64,000 bases of DNA from Sphingomonadales bacterium. Lineage in GTDB: Bacteria > Pseudomonadota > Alphaproteobacteria > Sphingomonadales > Govanellaceae. Of this stretch, positions 43,718-52,739 are shown in pieces. The DNA is taken from contig JACFMS010000009.1 of the NCBI GenBank assembly GCA_019455285.1, positions 1-64,000 of the forward strand, in the 5' to 3' direction. The translations under genes were made by a program, and so were the position numbers. Position 1 is the first letter of the stretch; each line of letters opens with the position of its first letter. Under the pieces are notes generated by a model, which saw nothing but the letters and a program-made list of their open reading frames with translations, searched no databases and was not told where the DNA came from.

Positions 43718-44344
43718 TTGGGCGTGCTGACGAGCGAATATCATCTGATCACCGGCATGATCGTCGGCTTGGCGGTGGCGGCGCCCATCGGTCCGGTAAA
43801 TATTATTTGCATCCAAAAGGCGGTGCGGAAGGGCTTTATCAGCGCCTTCATCGTCGGCTTGGGCGCGGCCTTCGGGGACAGCCTGTTTGGCGCCATCGCC
43901 GCCCTCGGGCTCACCGTGGTGACCGATTTCGTCACTATTCATACCTCCTGGTTTGAAAGCGTAGGGGCGGTGGTGCTGCTGTTCATGGGCTGGCTGTCGT
44001 GGCGGGCGCACCCGCATTTGACCGACCCCGTACCGTCAGCCGGCGATATGCTGCGCGGGCTCGCCGGTACTTTCATGCTGACCATCACCAATCCCATGAC
44101 CGCCTTAGGCTTCATCGCGCTGTTTGCCGGCATGGGCCTCAGCCGCGATCTTGACCGGCCCGAAGTTGCCACCCTCGTGGCCGGCGTGTTTGCCGGCTCA
44201 GGCCTGTGGTGGCTGTTCATCTCCCGCCTCGCCAGCGCCTTTCGCGGCCGGCTGACGGATCAGCATCTCATCTACATCAATCGCGGATCGGCGGTCATGA
44301 TCTGGGGCTTTGCCGGCATTGCCGCCGTGCGCGCCCTTACTTGA
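43718..44344 (+). CDS. LysE-family amino acid exporter
   Basis: 208 residues with six helices. The family N-terminus ITGMIVGLAVAAPIGPVNIICIQKAVRKGFISAFIVGLGAAFGDSLFGAIAALGL and the central TFMLTITNPMTALGFIALFAGMG are clear. It should export an amino acid or a homoserine-like compound from the cytoplasm. The start is uncertain: TTG 43718 follows a GGGGGGAA site, and GTG 43724 is an alternative. It converges with cysQ with an 8-base overlap. Confidence 0.9.
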   Translation: MGVLTSEYHLITGMIVGLAVAAPIGPVNIICIQKAVRKGFISAFIVGLGAAFGDSLFGAIAALGLTVVTDFVTIHTSWFESVGAVVLLFMGWLSWRAHPHLTDPVPSAGDMLRGLAGTFMLTITNPMTALGFIALFAGMGLSRDLDRPEVATLVAGVFAGSGLWWLFISRLASAFRGRLTDQHLIYINRGSAVMIWGFAGIAAVRALT

Positions 44345-45140
44345 GGAGGAGAGACGGATTGACGTCGCCGCGAGCCAGGAAGTACGGATTGGCAAACCCC
44401 GGCTTGCCGTAGACCAGGGCCTTTCCATCAAAGGTGGTGACCACGCCGCCGGCGGCGCGCAGAACGGCATCGCCTGCCGCGGTATCCCATTCCATGGTGG
44501 TGCCAAAGCGGGGGTAGATGTCGGCGCTCCCCTCGGCCACCAGGCAGAACTTCAAGGAGCTCCCGGCCGAACGGCTGTCGCTAATGGGTAAACTATTGAG
44601 ATAGATGTCGGTTTCCGGGGTGCGGTGGGATTTGCTGGCGACCGCCACCAGGGCCTTTTCATCCGCCCGGCGCACCCGGATGGGGGTTGCCGCCGCGGCT
44701 TTTTCCGATACATCCCGGCGCGTGGCACCCTGGCCAATGATGCCGCCATAAAGCTTGGCCCGGGCCGGGGCATAGACCACGCCCAGCACCGGCTTGCCAT
44801 CCTCGATCAGGGCGATGTTGACGGTAAAGTCGCCATTGCGGCGGATGAATTCCTTGGTGCCGTCCAGGGGATCGACCAGCCAGAACACGCGGCCGACGGC
44901 GGCCGGCCCCTGGCCCTTGGCCATGCTTTCCTCGGCGACGATGGGTATGGTCGGGTCCAAGGCGCGCAAGCCGGCGACGATGATGTCCTCGGCGGCGTGA
45001 TCGGCTTCGGTGACTGGTGAGGCGTCGCCCTTATGGGTGACGTCGAACTCCCGGCCGTAGACGACCATGATGGTTACTCCGGCTTGTTCCGCCAGTCGCT
45101 CCACCGCGCTTAATGTCGTCCGATCGGCGCTTGCCGCCAT
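44337..45140 (-). CDS. cysQ: 3'(2'),5'-bisphosphate nucleotidase
   Basis: 267 residues of the inositol-monophosphatase superfamily. Metal-site motifs are VTEADHAAEDIIVAGL, VAEES, the signature WLVDPLDGTKEFIRRNGDFTVNIALI and TMEWDTAAGDAVLRAAGG. It hydrolyses adenosine 3',5'-bisphosphate and PAPS in sulfur metabolism. The start at 45140 was chosen by family alignment; the longer frame overlaps the chpT control region. It diverges from chpT. Confidence 0.94.
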   Translation of the reverse strand: MAASADRTTLSAVERLAEQAGVTIMVVYGREFDVTHKGDASPVTEADHAAEDIIVAGLRALDPTIPIVAEESMAKGQGPAAVGRVFWLVDPLDGTKEFIRRNGDFTVNIALIEDGKPVLGVVYAPARAKLYGGIIGQGATRRDVSEKAAAATPIRVRRADEKALVAVASKSHRTPETDIYLNSLPISDSRSAGSSLKFCLVAEGSADIYPRFGTTMEWDTAAGDAVLRAAGGVVTTFDGKALVYGKPGFANPYFLARGDVNPSLLLK

Positions 45141-45153
45141 TGCTAACAATTCC

Positions 45154-45161
45154 TTAACCAG
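45154..45161 (+). promoter_or_regulatory. CtrA half-site-like sequence upstream of chpT
   Basis: TTAACCAG differs by one base from the TTAACCAT half site used by CtrA. It lies about 83 bases before the chpT ATG. A similar TTAACCTA lies at 45976-45983 upstream of cheA. Eight-base matches occur by chance, so this is suggestive only. Confidence 0.35.
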
Positions 45162-45243
45162 AAAAAGGCTTGGGTTACAGATATGCAGCAGCCAATATAG
45201 CGCCCAGGCGCCATTGGCAAGTCTAGAGGAGATAAGAAAGTCC

Positions 45244-45873
45244 ATGAATACCGAGATCGCCTTGTCCGCCTTGCTCTGCTCGCGACTGTGCCACGACCTC
45301 ATCAGTCCGGTGGGGGCGTTCAGCAACGGCATCGAGATTTTGGCGGATGAGGAAGATCCAACGATGCGCCAGGAAGTATTCAAGCTTCTCGGCCAGAGCG
45401 TGCAGCAAGCCGCCGCGCGCCTGATGTTTTTCCGTATGGCTTTCGGCGCCGGCGGCGGCTTTGGCGACAGGTCGCCGACGGACAGCGTACGCGATACGCT
45501 CAGCGCCTATTTTGCCGGCGGCAAGGTCGCCATCGATTGGAAGGTATCGCTGGGCGAGCTTGACCGCGATACCGTCAAGATCATCCTCAATCTGGCGCTC
45601 CTGGCCGCCGATGCCCTGCCGCGCGGCGGCGGCATCACGGTGGAGGCGATGCGCGCCGCGGGCGGTCTTGATATTGCGGTAGTAGCCCAGGGCGACCGTC
45701 TGCTGGATAAACCGGAGATCGCCAAAATCTTGGCGAACGGCTGTTCGATCGCCGATCTCGATTCCAAGACCGCGCCCGCCTATCTCGTCCATCAACTGGT
45801 TGCCGCTCAGGGCGGCGCCGTCAAAGCCGCGGGCGACGGCCACCAGGCGGTGACATACCGGGTCCGACTCTAA
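45244..45873 (+). CDS. chpT: Histidine phosphotransferase ChpT
   Basis: 209 residues of the alphaproteobacterial ChpT family, a dimeric HPt with a degenerate kinase fold. The phospho-His is in the helix ALSALLCSRLCHDLISPVGAFSNGIEIL, and the C-terminal half is a degraded ATPase-like domain (VKIILNLALLAADALPRGGGITVEAM). In Caulobacter it transfers phosphate from CckA to CtrA and CpdR. The start at 45244 has GGAGATAAG upstream. It leads the chemotaxis operon, with 193 bases before cheA. Confidence 0.92.
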   Translation: MNTEIALSALLCSRLCHDLISPVGAFSNGIEILADEEDPTMRQEVFKLLGQSVQQAAARLMFFRMAFGAGGGFGDRSPTDSVRDTLSAYFAGGKVAIDWKVSLGELDRDTVKIILNLALLAADALPRGGGITVEAMRAAGGLDIAVVAQGDRLLDKPEIAKILANGCSIADLDSKTAPAYLVHQLVAAQGGAVKAAGDGHQAVTYRVRL

Positions 45874-46066
45874 GGCGTCAAAAGTCGTTTACGGGCGCTC
45901 CGGCAAGCCCGCGCCAGGGTTAAATATTTCTTTCGTTTTCATGCGCTTAATTCCAACTCCCGACTTTACAGCTTCTTAACCTATTTGGCTGATCTTTTAG
46001 GGAGCCAGGGAAGGCTACTCCCAAAAGGCCTGTCGCAAGCATCGCAAGAGAACGAAAGCCGGGACC

Positions 46067-48715
46067 ATGGATGATCTTCTAAGTGAATTTCTCACCGAGA
46101 CAGCGGAAAGCATCGACGTGGTGGACGTCGAGCTGGTCAAGCTGGAGCAAGACCCCAACAACAAGAGCGTGCTGGATAACATTTTCCGACTCGTTCACAC
46201 CATCAAGGGCACCTGCGGGTTCCTTGGCCTGCCGCGGCTGGAAAGCGTGGCCCATGCCTCGGAGAATATCCTGGGCAAGTTTCGCGACGGCGCGCTGGAG
46301 GTTACGCCCGAGGCGGTGTCGCTGATCCTGGCCTCTCTGGATTGTATCAAGGGCATCCTGGCTGGCTTGTCGGCTACCGAGAGCGAGCCGGTAGGGGATG
46401 ACTCCGAGCTTATCGGCCAGTTGAATGCCTATGCGGCGGGCGGCACTGCGTTAGCGCCGAAAGTCAAGGCGGCGACCCCGCCGCCGGCACCCCAGCAGGA
46501 GTTGGATCGGCCCTTAAAGCCCGGCGAGGTATCGCTCGATGAATTGGAGGCGGCATTCCAGTCCGCCCCCGGGCCGCAAGAGGCGGCCAATGAGGCGCCT
46601 GCTCATGACGAGGACGCGACGGCCAAGGACAACGGCTCGCGCGCCGGATCGGAGGCGCAGATCGCCGTGCAATCCATCCGCGTCAACGTCGACCTGCTGG
46701 AAGACCTGATGAACATGGTCAGCGAACTGGTGCTGACCCGCAACCAGCTATTGCAGATTCTGCGCCGTCAGAGCGATAGCGAATTCTCCGCGCCGTTGCA
46801 GCGCTTAAGCCAGTGCACCACCGAACTGCAAGAAGGCGTCATGAAGACCCGCATGCAGCCTATCGGCAATGCCTGGGCCAAGCTGCCGCGGGTGATCCGC
46901 GACCTGTCGGTGGAACTGCGCAAGAAGATCGACTTGCAAATGGTGGGAGCCGACACCGAGCTTGATCGCCAGGTGTTGGAGCTGATCAAGGATCCCTTGA
47001 CCCATATGGTCCGCAACTCCGCTGACCACGGCATTGAAATGCCCAAGGAACGCGCTGCGGCGGGCAAGCCGGAAACCGGCACCATCCGCCTCAACGCCTT
47101 TCATGAAGGCGGCCATATCATCGTTCATGTATCGGATGACGGCGCCGGGCTCAATGTCGCCAAGCTGAAAAAGAAAATCGTTTCCAATGGCCTGGCGAGC
47201 GAGGCCGAAGTTGCGGAAATGACGGACCAGCAGGTCCAGCGCTACATCTTCCATCCCGGCTTCTCTACCGCCGAGAAGGTGACCAATATTTCCGGCCGCG
47301 GCGTCGGCATGGACGTGGTGCGCTCCAACATCGAAAAGATCGGCGGCACCATCGATTTGAAATCGGTGGAAGGCCGCGGCACCACCTTCGTCATCAAAAT
47401 CCCGCTCACTCTCGCCATCGTATCGGCGCTGATCGTCAAGTGCGGTAATGAGCGCTTCGCCATCCCGCAAATCAGCGTTCTGGAGCTGGTGCGCGCCTCG
47501 GGCAATTCCGAGCATCGCATCGAGCACATCAAGAATACGCCAGTCTTGCGGTTACGCGATCGCCTGCTGCCGCTGGTCGATCTGCATGATGTCCTCGACG
47601 TCGCCCGCGACGATGAGGCGGCGGAAGCCGACCGCGAAGAATTCATCGTCGTCTCCCAGGTCGGTTCCTTTACCTTCGGCATTGTCGTCGACCGGGTATT
47701 CGACACCGAGGAAATCGTGGTCAAGCCGGTGGCGCCCATTTTGCGGGACCTTCAAGCTTACTCCGGCAACACCATTCTCGGCGACGGCAGCGTCATTATG
47801 ATCCTCGACCCCAACGGCATCGCCGCTACCACCGGCAGCGCCATGGGCGACAGCGATCAGGTCAGCGAGAGCGATGTGGTGGCGATCGACAGCGAAGGCC
47901 GCAAGGAAACCATGCTGGTGTTCCGCGCCGGCACGGATACGCCGCGGGCGGTGCCGCTATCCCTGGTGGCGCGGCTCGAGGAAATTCCGGTCGAGAACAT
48001 CGAATTCTCCAATGGCAGCCATGTCGTCCAGTATCGCGGTCAAATCATGCCTCTGGTCATGGTTGACGAGGGCTGCGTGATGAAGCGCGAAGGCCGTCAA
48101 TCGGTCATCGTCTTTACCGACCGCGGCCGCACCATGGGCCTGGCCGTGGACGAAATCATCGACATCGTGGAAGATCGTGTCGATGTGGAGTTGACCTCGG
48201 ACCGCACCGGCATCATCGGCACCGCGGTGATCGCCAAACGGGCGAGTGAAATCGTCGACGTCTCGCATTATCTTCTCAAGGCGTTCGGCGACTGGAAAAA
48301 GGGTGCCCGCGTCGAGACGCAAGATGGCGCCAATGGCCGTCGCGTGCTGATGATCGACGACAGTGATTTCTTTCGCAATCTCCTCAAGCCCCTACTGACC
48401 GCCGCGGGATATCGCGTTGCGTCCGCGGCTTCGGCCAGCGATGCGCTGCGAATGCGGGAGGAAGGACAGCAATTCGATATCATCTTGAGCGATATCGAGA
48501 TGCCCGGCATGGACGGCTATGAGCTTGCCTCCACATTGCGCCAGGACGGTATTTGGCAGGAGACGCCGATCATCGCCCTCTCAACCCATTCTTCGCCGCA
48601 GCATGTCGATCGCGGCCGAGAGGTTGGTTTTGACGACTATGTCGCCAAATTCGATCGTGATGCGCTGTTGGAAAGCCTGGCCGAACAATTGACCAAACGG
48701 GGTAAAGCGGCATGA
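46067..48715 (+). CDS. cheA: Hybrid chemotaxis histidine kinase CheA with C-terminal receiver domain
   Basis: 882 residues. Domains in order: HPt (1-110, His44 in RLVHTIKGTCGFLG), a Pro/Ala-rich linker without an obvious P2 domain, the dimerisation helices (about 205-270, DLLEDLMNMVSELVLTRNQLLQ), the ATPase (DPLTHMVRNSADHGIE; DDGAGL; ISGRGVGMDVV), a CheW-like domain (about 450-600), a second CheW-like segment (about 610-745, RKETMLVFRAGTDTPRAVPLSLVARLEEI) and a receiver (about 755-880, LMIDDSDFF, SDIEMPGMDG). It phosphorylates CheY and CheB under receptor control; the fused receiver may act as a phosphate sink. Confidence 0.95.
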   Translation: MDDLLSEFLTETAESIDVVDVELVKLEQDPNNKSVLDNIFRLVHTIKGTCGFLGLPRLESVAHASENILGKFRDGALEVTPEAVSLILASLDCIKGILAGLSATESEPVGDDSELIGQLNAYAAGGTALAPKVKAATPPPAPQQELDRPLKPGEVSLDELEAAFQSAPGPQEAANEAPAHDEDATAKDNGSRAGSEAQIAVQSIRVNVDLLEDLMNMVSELVLTRNQLLQILRRQSDSEFSAPLQRLSQCTTELQEGVMKTRMQPIGNAWAKLPRVIRDLSVELRKKIDLQMVGADTELDRQVLELIKDPLTHMVRNSADHGIEMPKERAAAGKPETGTIRLNAFHEGGHIIVHVSDDGAGLNVAKLKKKIVSNGLASEAEVAEMTDQQVQRYIFHPGFSTAEKVTNISGRGVGMDVVRSNIEKIGGTIDLKSVEGRGTTFVIKIPLTLAIVSALIVKCGNERFAIPQISVLELVRASGNSEHRIEHIKNTPVLRLRDRLLPLVDLHDVLDVARDDEAAEADREEFIVVSQVGSFTFGIVVDRVFDTEEIVVKPVAPILRDLQAYSGNTILGDGSVIMILDPNGIAATTGSAMGDSDQVSESDVVAIDSEGRKETMLVFRAGTDTPRAVPLSLVARLEEIPVENIEFSNGSHVVQYRGQIMPLVMVDEGCVMKREGRQSVIVFTDRGRTMGLAVDEIIDIVEDRVDVELTSDRTGIIGTAVIAKRASEIVDVSHYLLKAFGDWKKGARVETQDGANGRRVLMIDDSDFFRNLLKPLLTAAGYRVASAASASDALRMREEGQQFDIILSDIEMPGMDGYELASTLRQDGIWQETPIIALSTHSSPQHVDRGREVGFDDYVAKFDRDALLESLAEQLTKRGKAA

Positions 48716-49203
48716 GCAAGGGAACGACGAACGTGACGCAGATCAAACGCACGGAATCAACGGCCATAGGCGGCGATTTCATAACCTTCCGCCTTGCCGA
48801 ACAGCTCCTTGGCATTCCGGTGCTGGAGGTGCACGACGTGTTGGCGTCGCAAAAGATCACGCCGATACCGCTCGCTCCCCATGCCGTTGCCGGCGTGCTC
48901 AATCTGCGCGGACGCATCGTTACGGCAATTGATCTTAGGGCCAGACTTGGCCTCTCTGCGCGAAAGGCGGACGAAAAGCCGATGAGCATCGTGATTGAGC
49001 ACAACGGCGAGCCCTATAGCCTGCTCATTGATAAGGTGGGCGAGGTGCTTTCATTGACGGCGGAGCATTTTGAGCGCAACCCGGTCACGCTCGATGCCTG
49101 CTGGCAGAGCGTGTCGAGCGGCATTTATCGTCTGGACGGTGAACTCCTGGTGGCTGTCAATGTCGATCGCCTGCTGGATTTCGCGGTCGCTGCTGCGGCT
49201 TAA
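48712..49203 (+). CDS. cheW: Chemotaxis coupling protein CheW
   Basis: 163 residues, one CheW domain: FITFRLAEQLLGIPVLEVHDVLASQKITPIPLAPHAVAGVLNLRGRIVTAIDLRARLGL is the classic signature, followed by YSLLIDKVGEVLSLTAEHFERNPVTLD. It links receptors to CheA. Its ATG overlaps the cheA stop (ATGA), so synthesis is coupled. Confidence 0.96.
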   Translation: MSKGTTNVTQIKRTESTAIGGDFITFRLAEQLLGIPVLEVHDVLASQKITPIPLAPHAVAGVLNLRGRIVTAIDLRARLGLSARKADEKPMSIVIEHNGEPYSLLIDKVGEVLSLTAEHFERNPVTLDACWQSVSSGIYRLDGELLVAVNVDRLLDFAVAAAA

Positions 49204-49235
49204 CCGGTCGGGCGAAAAAACAGTCGGAGCGCAAC

Positions 49236-49613
49236 ATGGGTATGGCGACAAAATCCTGCTTGGTGGTTGATGACTCAAAGGTCATCAGAATGGTGGCCCG
49301 GCGCATCCTTGAGGAATTGGAATTTTCCATCGAGGAGGCGGAGGACGGCCGAGTTGCGCTGGCGCAATGTAATCGCGCCATGCCGGACGTTGTCCTGCTC
49401 GATTGGAACATGCCGAATATGAATGGTCTGGAGTTTTTGAAAGCGCTGCGCGAACAGCCCAACGGCAGCAAGCCGGTGGTCGTTTTCTGCACCACGGAGA
49501 ATGACATGAGCCACATCAGCGCCGCCATCAGCGCCGGCGCAGACGAATACATCATGAAACCTTTCGACAGGGAAATCATCGAGGCGAAATTCACTCAGGT
49601 TGGTTTGCTTTAG
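49236..49613 (+). CDS. cheY: Chemotaxis response regulator CheY
   Basis: 125 residues, a stand-alone receiver: acidic pair in CLVVDDSKVIR, phosphoacceptor Asp in DVVLLDWNMPNMNG, Thr in FCTTEN and Lys in YIMKPFDRE. Phosphorylated CheY binds the flagellar switch. It follows cheW by 32 bases in the same operon. Confidence 0.95.
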   Translation: MGMATKSCLVVDDSKVIRMVARRILEELEFSIEEAEDGRVALAQCNRAMPDVVLLDWNMPNMNGLEFLKALREQPNGSKPVVVFCTTENDMSHISAAISAGADEYIMKPFDREIIEAKFTQVGLL

Positions 49614-49668
49614 GCGCCGCATTTCGAGTTTTTCGTTAAACTATCATCCTAATCAAGTGGAGTATTTG

Positions 49669-50811
49669 GTGTCTCTGGCATCCGCCTCAAAGAAAGCAGA
49701 GCAAAGCGCCTTCCGCGTCATGGTGGTTGATGACAGCGCGGTGATTCGCGGCTTGATTTCCCGCTGGCTGGAATCGGACCCCGAAATCGAGGTTGTGGCA
49801 ACAGCCCAAAATGGCGCCATGGCCCTGCGCAATCTGGAGACGACGCGGCCTGAGGTGGTGATCCTCGACATCGAAATGCCGGAAATGGACGGCCTGACCG
49901 CACTGCCGAAAATCATTGAGGCGGCGCCTCATGTCCAGGTGATCATGGCTTCGACGCTGACGCGGCGGAATGCCGAGATCAGCCTTAAAGCCCTCAAAGC
50001 CGGCGCGGCGGATTATATTCCCAAACCGGAAACCAGCCGGGAAGTGTCAAGCTCCGCCGCTTTCCGCCAACAGATTTTGCAGAAAATCAAGGCGCTCGGC
50101 ACGGTGGCGCGGTGCCAGGATCCGGTGCGCGCCGCCCGCGCCCGCCGTGCGGCGCGGGGCGCAGCAACGCCGCAGCCGGCGCCGCGCGCCCTCGCCACAA
50201 GACCGATCCAGCTTGCCAAACCGTCGGCGGCCACGCCGCGCGTTCTCGCCATCGGCGCCTCCACCGGCGGTCCGCAGGCGCTGTTTGAATTTTTCTCCGG
50301 CCTTAAGATGACCCCTGCCGTGCCGGTGGTGATTGCCCAGCATATGCCGCCGACCTTTACCTCCATTCTTGCCGAACACTTGCGTCGCGCCACCGGCCTA
50401 GAGTGCGAAGAGGGCAGGGAAGGCGAACGTCTGGCGCCGGGCAAGATATACATCGCGCCCGGTGATCATCACATGATAATCGAGGCGAAGGGCGACGGTG
50501 TGTTCATCCGCATCAACCAAGATCCGCCGGAAAACTTCTGCCGGCCGGCGGTGGATCCGCTGTTTCGCGCAGTGGCCCGCGTCTATGGCGCGGCGGCGTT
50601 GGGCGTCATTCTCACCGGCATGGGGTCAGATGGCCTAAAAGGCAGCAGCGCCATCGTCGCGGCAGGTGGCACCATTCTGGCGCAGGACGAGGCGACAAGC
50701 GTGGTGTGGGGCATGCCGGGCGCGGTCAGTACCGCCGGTCTCGCCAGCGCCGTCTTGCCGCTGGGCGAGATCGGGCGGGCGGCGGCGAAAATTATCGGAG
50801 GCCGGCGATGA
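49669..50811 (+). CDS. cheB: Chemotaxis methylesterase/deamidase CheB
   Basis: About 380 residues. An N-terminal receiver (VMVVDDSAVIRGLISRWLE, VVILDIEMPEMDG) is joined by an Ala/Arg/Pro-rich linker to the methylesterase domain, with catalytic Ser in AIGASTGGPQAL, His in IAQHMPPTFT and Asp in TGMGSDGLKGS. It removes methyl groups from receptors. The GTG at 49669 with GGAG seven bases upstream is used as start. Confidence 0.95.
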   Translation: MSLASASKKAEQSAFRVMVVDDSAVIRGLISRWLESDPEIEVVATAQNGAMALRNLETTRPEVVILDIEMPEMDGLTALPKIIEAAPHVQVIMASTLTRRNAEISLKALKAGAADYIPKPETSREVSSSAAFRQQILQKIKALGTVARCQDPVRAARARRAARGAATPQPAPRALATRPIQLAKPSAATPRVLAIGASTGGPQALFEFFSGLKMTPAVPVVIAQHMPPTFTSILAEHLRRATGLECEEGREGERLAPGKIYIAPGDHHMIIEAKGDGVFIRINQDPPENFCRPAVDPLFRAVARVYGAAALGVILTGMGSDGLKGSSAIVAAGGTILAQDEATSVVWGMPGAVSTAGLASAVLPLGEIGRAAAKIIGGRR

Positions 50812-51671
50812 CCCCAGATGATTTCGATTTCATCGCTGCCTTGCTGAAGGCCCGCTCCGGGCTCATCGTCAGCCGTGACAAGGTTTATCTCTTGGAAAGC
50901 CGGCTGACGCCGGTTGCCCGCCGCCGCGGCTTGGATACACTGGAGAAGTTGCTCGCCACCATGCGGCGGCAGGTGGATGAAGAACTGACGCGCACGGTGG
51001 TGGAGGCAATGACGACCAACGAGTCATTTTTCTTCCGGGATGCCACTCCCTTCGATATCTTCCGTGATCAGGTCTTGCCGCGATTGCGGGAGCATAACGC
51101 CGCCTCGAAGCGCATTCGCGTCTGGTGCGCGGCGGCGTCCTCGGGGCAGGAGCCTTATTCGCTGGCGATATATATCAAAGAGCAGGAGCACCTGTGGCGG
51201 GATTGGGCCATTGAAATTTTGGCAACCGACATCTCGACCCAGGTGCTGGATAAGGCGCGCGCCGGAATATACACCCAATTTGAGGTGCAGCGCGGCCTGC
51301 CCATTCGCACCTTGATCAAGTATTTCACCCAAAGCGGCGAAACCTGGCAGCTTTCCAAGCAGATCCGCGACATGGTGACGTTTCGGGAATTCAATCTGCT
51401 GGAAAGTTATCGCAACTTCGGGCGGTTCGATGTCATCTTCTGCCGCAACGTGCTGATCTATTTTGATCAGGAGACCAAGGCGGACGTGCTCAACCGCATG
51501 CGCGAGATTCTGCCCACCCACGGCACGCTGTTTCTCGGCGCGGCGGAAACCGTGCTGGGGTTGACCGATCGCTTCAAGCCGGTGCCGGGACAGCGCGGGC
51601 TTTATGTCACCAGCGACGCCGCCGCGGCCGCGCCTGGCTCGGGGGTGCGGCAAAACGTTGCCGCGCGTTAG
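50808..51671 (+). CDS. cheR: Chemotaxis protein methyltransferase CheR
   Basis: 287 residues: an N-terminal helical domain (MTPDDFDFIAALLKARSGLIVSRDKVYLLESRLTPVARRRGL) and the SAM-dependent domain with TNESFFFRDATPFDIF, IRVWCAAASSGQEPYSLAIYI, ILATDISTQVLDKARAGIY and FDVIFCRNVLIYFD. It methylates receptor glutamates. The ATG overlaps the cheB stop (ATGA). It ends the chemotaxis operon and is followed by a strong terminator. Confidence 0.96.
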   Translation: MTPDDFDFIAALLKARSGLIVSRDKVYLLESRLTPVARRRGLDTLEKLLATMRRQVDEELTRTVVEAMTTNESFFFRDATPFDIFRDQVLPRLREHNAASKRIRVWCAAASSGQEPYSLAIYIKEQEHLWRDWAIEILATDISTQVLDKARAGIYTQFEVQRGLPIRTLIKYFTQSGETWQLSKQIRDMVTFREFNLLESYRNFGRFDVIFCRNVLIYFDQETKADVLNRMREILPTHGTLFLGAAETVLGLTDRFKPVPGQRGLYVTSDAAAAAPGSGVRQNVAAR

Positions 51672-51694
51672 AGCATCAAGAGTTCGAAAAAACC

Positions 51695-51721
51695 AAAGGG
51701 CGTCTCAACGGACGCCCTTTT
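51695..51721. terminator. Bidirectional intrinsic terminator between cheR and ctrA
   Basis: AAAGGGCGTC (51695-51704) and GACGCCCTTT (51711-51720) form a perfect 10-bp stem with a six-base loop. T residues follow on both strands (TTTTGTC on plus; CTTTGGTTTTTT on minus), so it can end both the chemotaxis operon and the convergent ctrA transcript. Confidence 0.85.
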
Positions 51722-51746
51722 GTCATTCTTGCGAGGGTGTAAAAAT

Positions 51747-52466
51747 TTATCCGGCGGCGGCCAGTTCCTGGATTTCAGGGTCCGCCTCGCTGGCGGTATC
51801 ACGCAGCACATAGCCGCGGCCCCAGACGGTCTCGATATAGTTCTCGTTGTCGGTAGCGGCGGCCAGTTTCTTGCGCAGCTTGCAGATGAAGACGTCGATG
51901 ATTTTAAGCTCCGGCTCATCCATGCCGCCGTAAAGATGGTTGAGGAACATTTCCTTGGTCAGGGTGGTGCCTTTGCGCAAAGACAGCAGTTCGAGCATGG
52001 AATATTCCTTGCCGGTCAGGTGGACCCGCTGGCCGTTGACTTCCACCGTCTTGGTGTCGAGGTTGACGGCGAGCTTGCCGGTGCGGATGACCGATTGGGA
52101 ATGGCCCTTGGAGCGGCGAATGATGGCGTGAATGCGGGCCACCAGCTCTTCCTTGTGGAACGGCTTGGTCAGATAATCGTCGGCGCCGAAGCCCAGGCCC
52201 TTGACCTTGTTTTCAATCTCGCCCATGCCGGACAGGATGAGGATCGGCGTGGCAACCTTGGCCATGCGCAGTTTTTTGAGCACGTCATAGCCGTGCATGT
52301 CAGGCAGATTGAGGTCCAGGAGAATGATGTCGTAATCATAAAGCTTGCCGAGATCGAGCCCCTCCTCGCCAAGATCGGTGGTGTAGACGTTAAAGCCGTC
52401 GCCGGTCAGCATGAGCTCGATGCTGCGGGCCGTGGTGCTGTCATCTTCGATCTGCAAAACGCGCAT
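51747..52466 (-). CDS. ctrA: Cell-cycle master response regulator CtrA
   Basis: 239 residues, nearly identical in layout to characterised CtrA. The receiver has [20 protein letters not shown], the phospho-Asp in [21 protein letters not shown] and [15 protein letters not shown]; the OmpR-type domain has [50 protein letters not shown] and WGRGYVLRD. It controls cell cycle and flagellar genes through TTAA-N7-TTAA sites. The C-terminus is Ala-rich (AAAG), similar to the Ala-Ala tail needed for ClpXP turnover in Caulobacter. Confidence 0.97.
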   Translation of the reverse strand: MRVLQIEDDSTTARSIELMLTGDGFNVYTTDLGEEGLDLGKLYDYDIILLDLNLPDMHGYDVLKKLRMAKVATPILILSGMGEIENKVKGLGFGADDYLTKPFHKEELVARIHAIIRRSKGHSQSVIRTGKLAVNLDTKTVEVNGQRVHLTGKEYSMLELLSLRKGTTLTKEMFLNHLYGGMDEPELKIIDVFICKLRKKLAAATDNENYIETVWGRGYVLRDTASEADPEIQELAAAG

Positions 52467-52539
52467 GCGTCAATCCTCTCTCCTTCGTATCACCCGCGAC
52501 GCTTGTGCTTGGTGCGCCCCAGGCTCCCCTTCGCGTACG

Positions 52540-52606
52540 TTAACCAATACGAATAATTAACACGGATGGTTAATAATAGGCAACCGAAATCAAAAAAATT
52601 AACGAA
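52540..52606. promoter_or_regulatory. Cluster of CtrA-like half sites in the ctrA-fliI gap
   Basis: In the 273-base gap between ctrA and the divergent fliI are TTAACCAA (52540-52547), TTAAC (52557-52561), a perfect TTAACCAT on the minus strand (52566-52573) and TTAACGAA (52599-52606). The zone is AT-rich within a GC-rich genome. CtrA autoregulation and CtrA control of flagellar genes are known elsewhere, so control of both genes from here is likely. Exact TTAA-N7-TTAA spacing was not found. Confidence 0.5.
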
Positions 52607-52739
52607 CCTTGCCGATTATTAATTGATGGCGGCCGAGGCAAACCCTCAGCCGGCCGCCTGCTTTATGGTTTACGGAACTTTAAAGGCTTGGCCGCGAAGA
52701 TGGGCCGACTGGGATTTTACAGTAAGGAGCAAGTAGTCA

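Noticed and set aside
45141..45383. N-terminal extension of cysQ
   Set aside because: Family similarity begins at the ATG at 45140; the upstream part crosses the chpT promoter and start.
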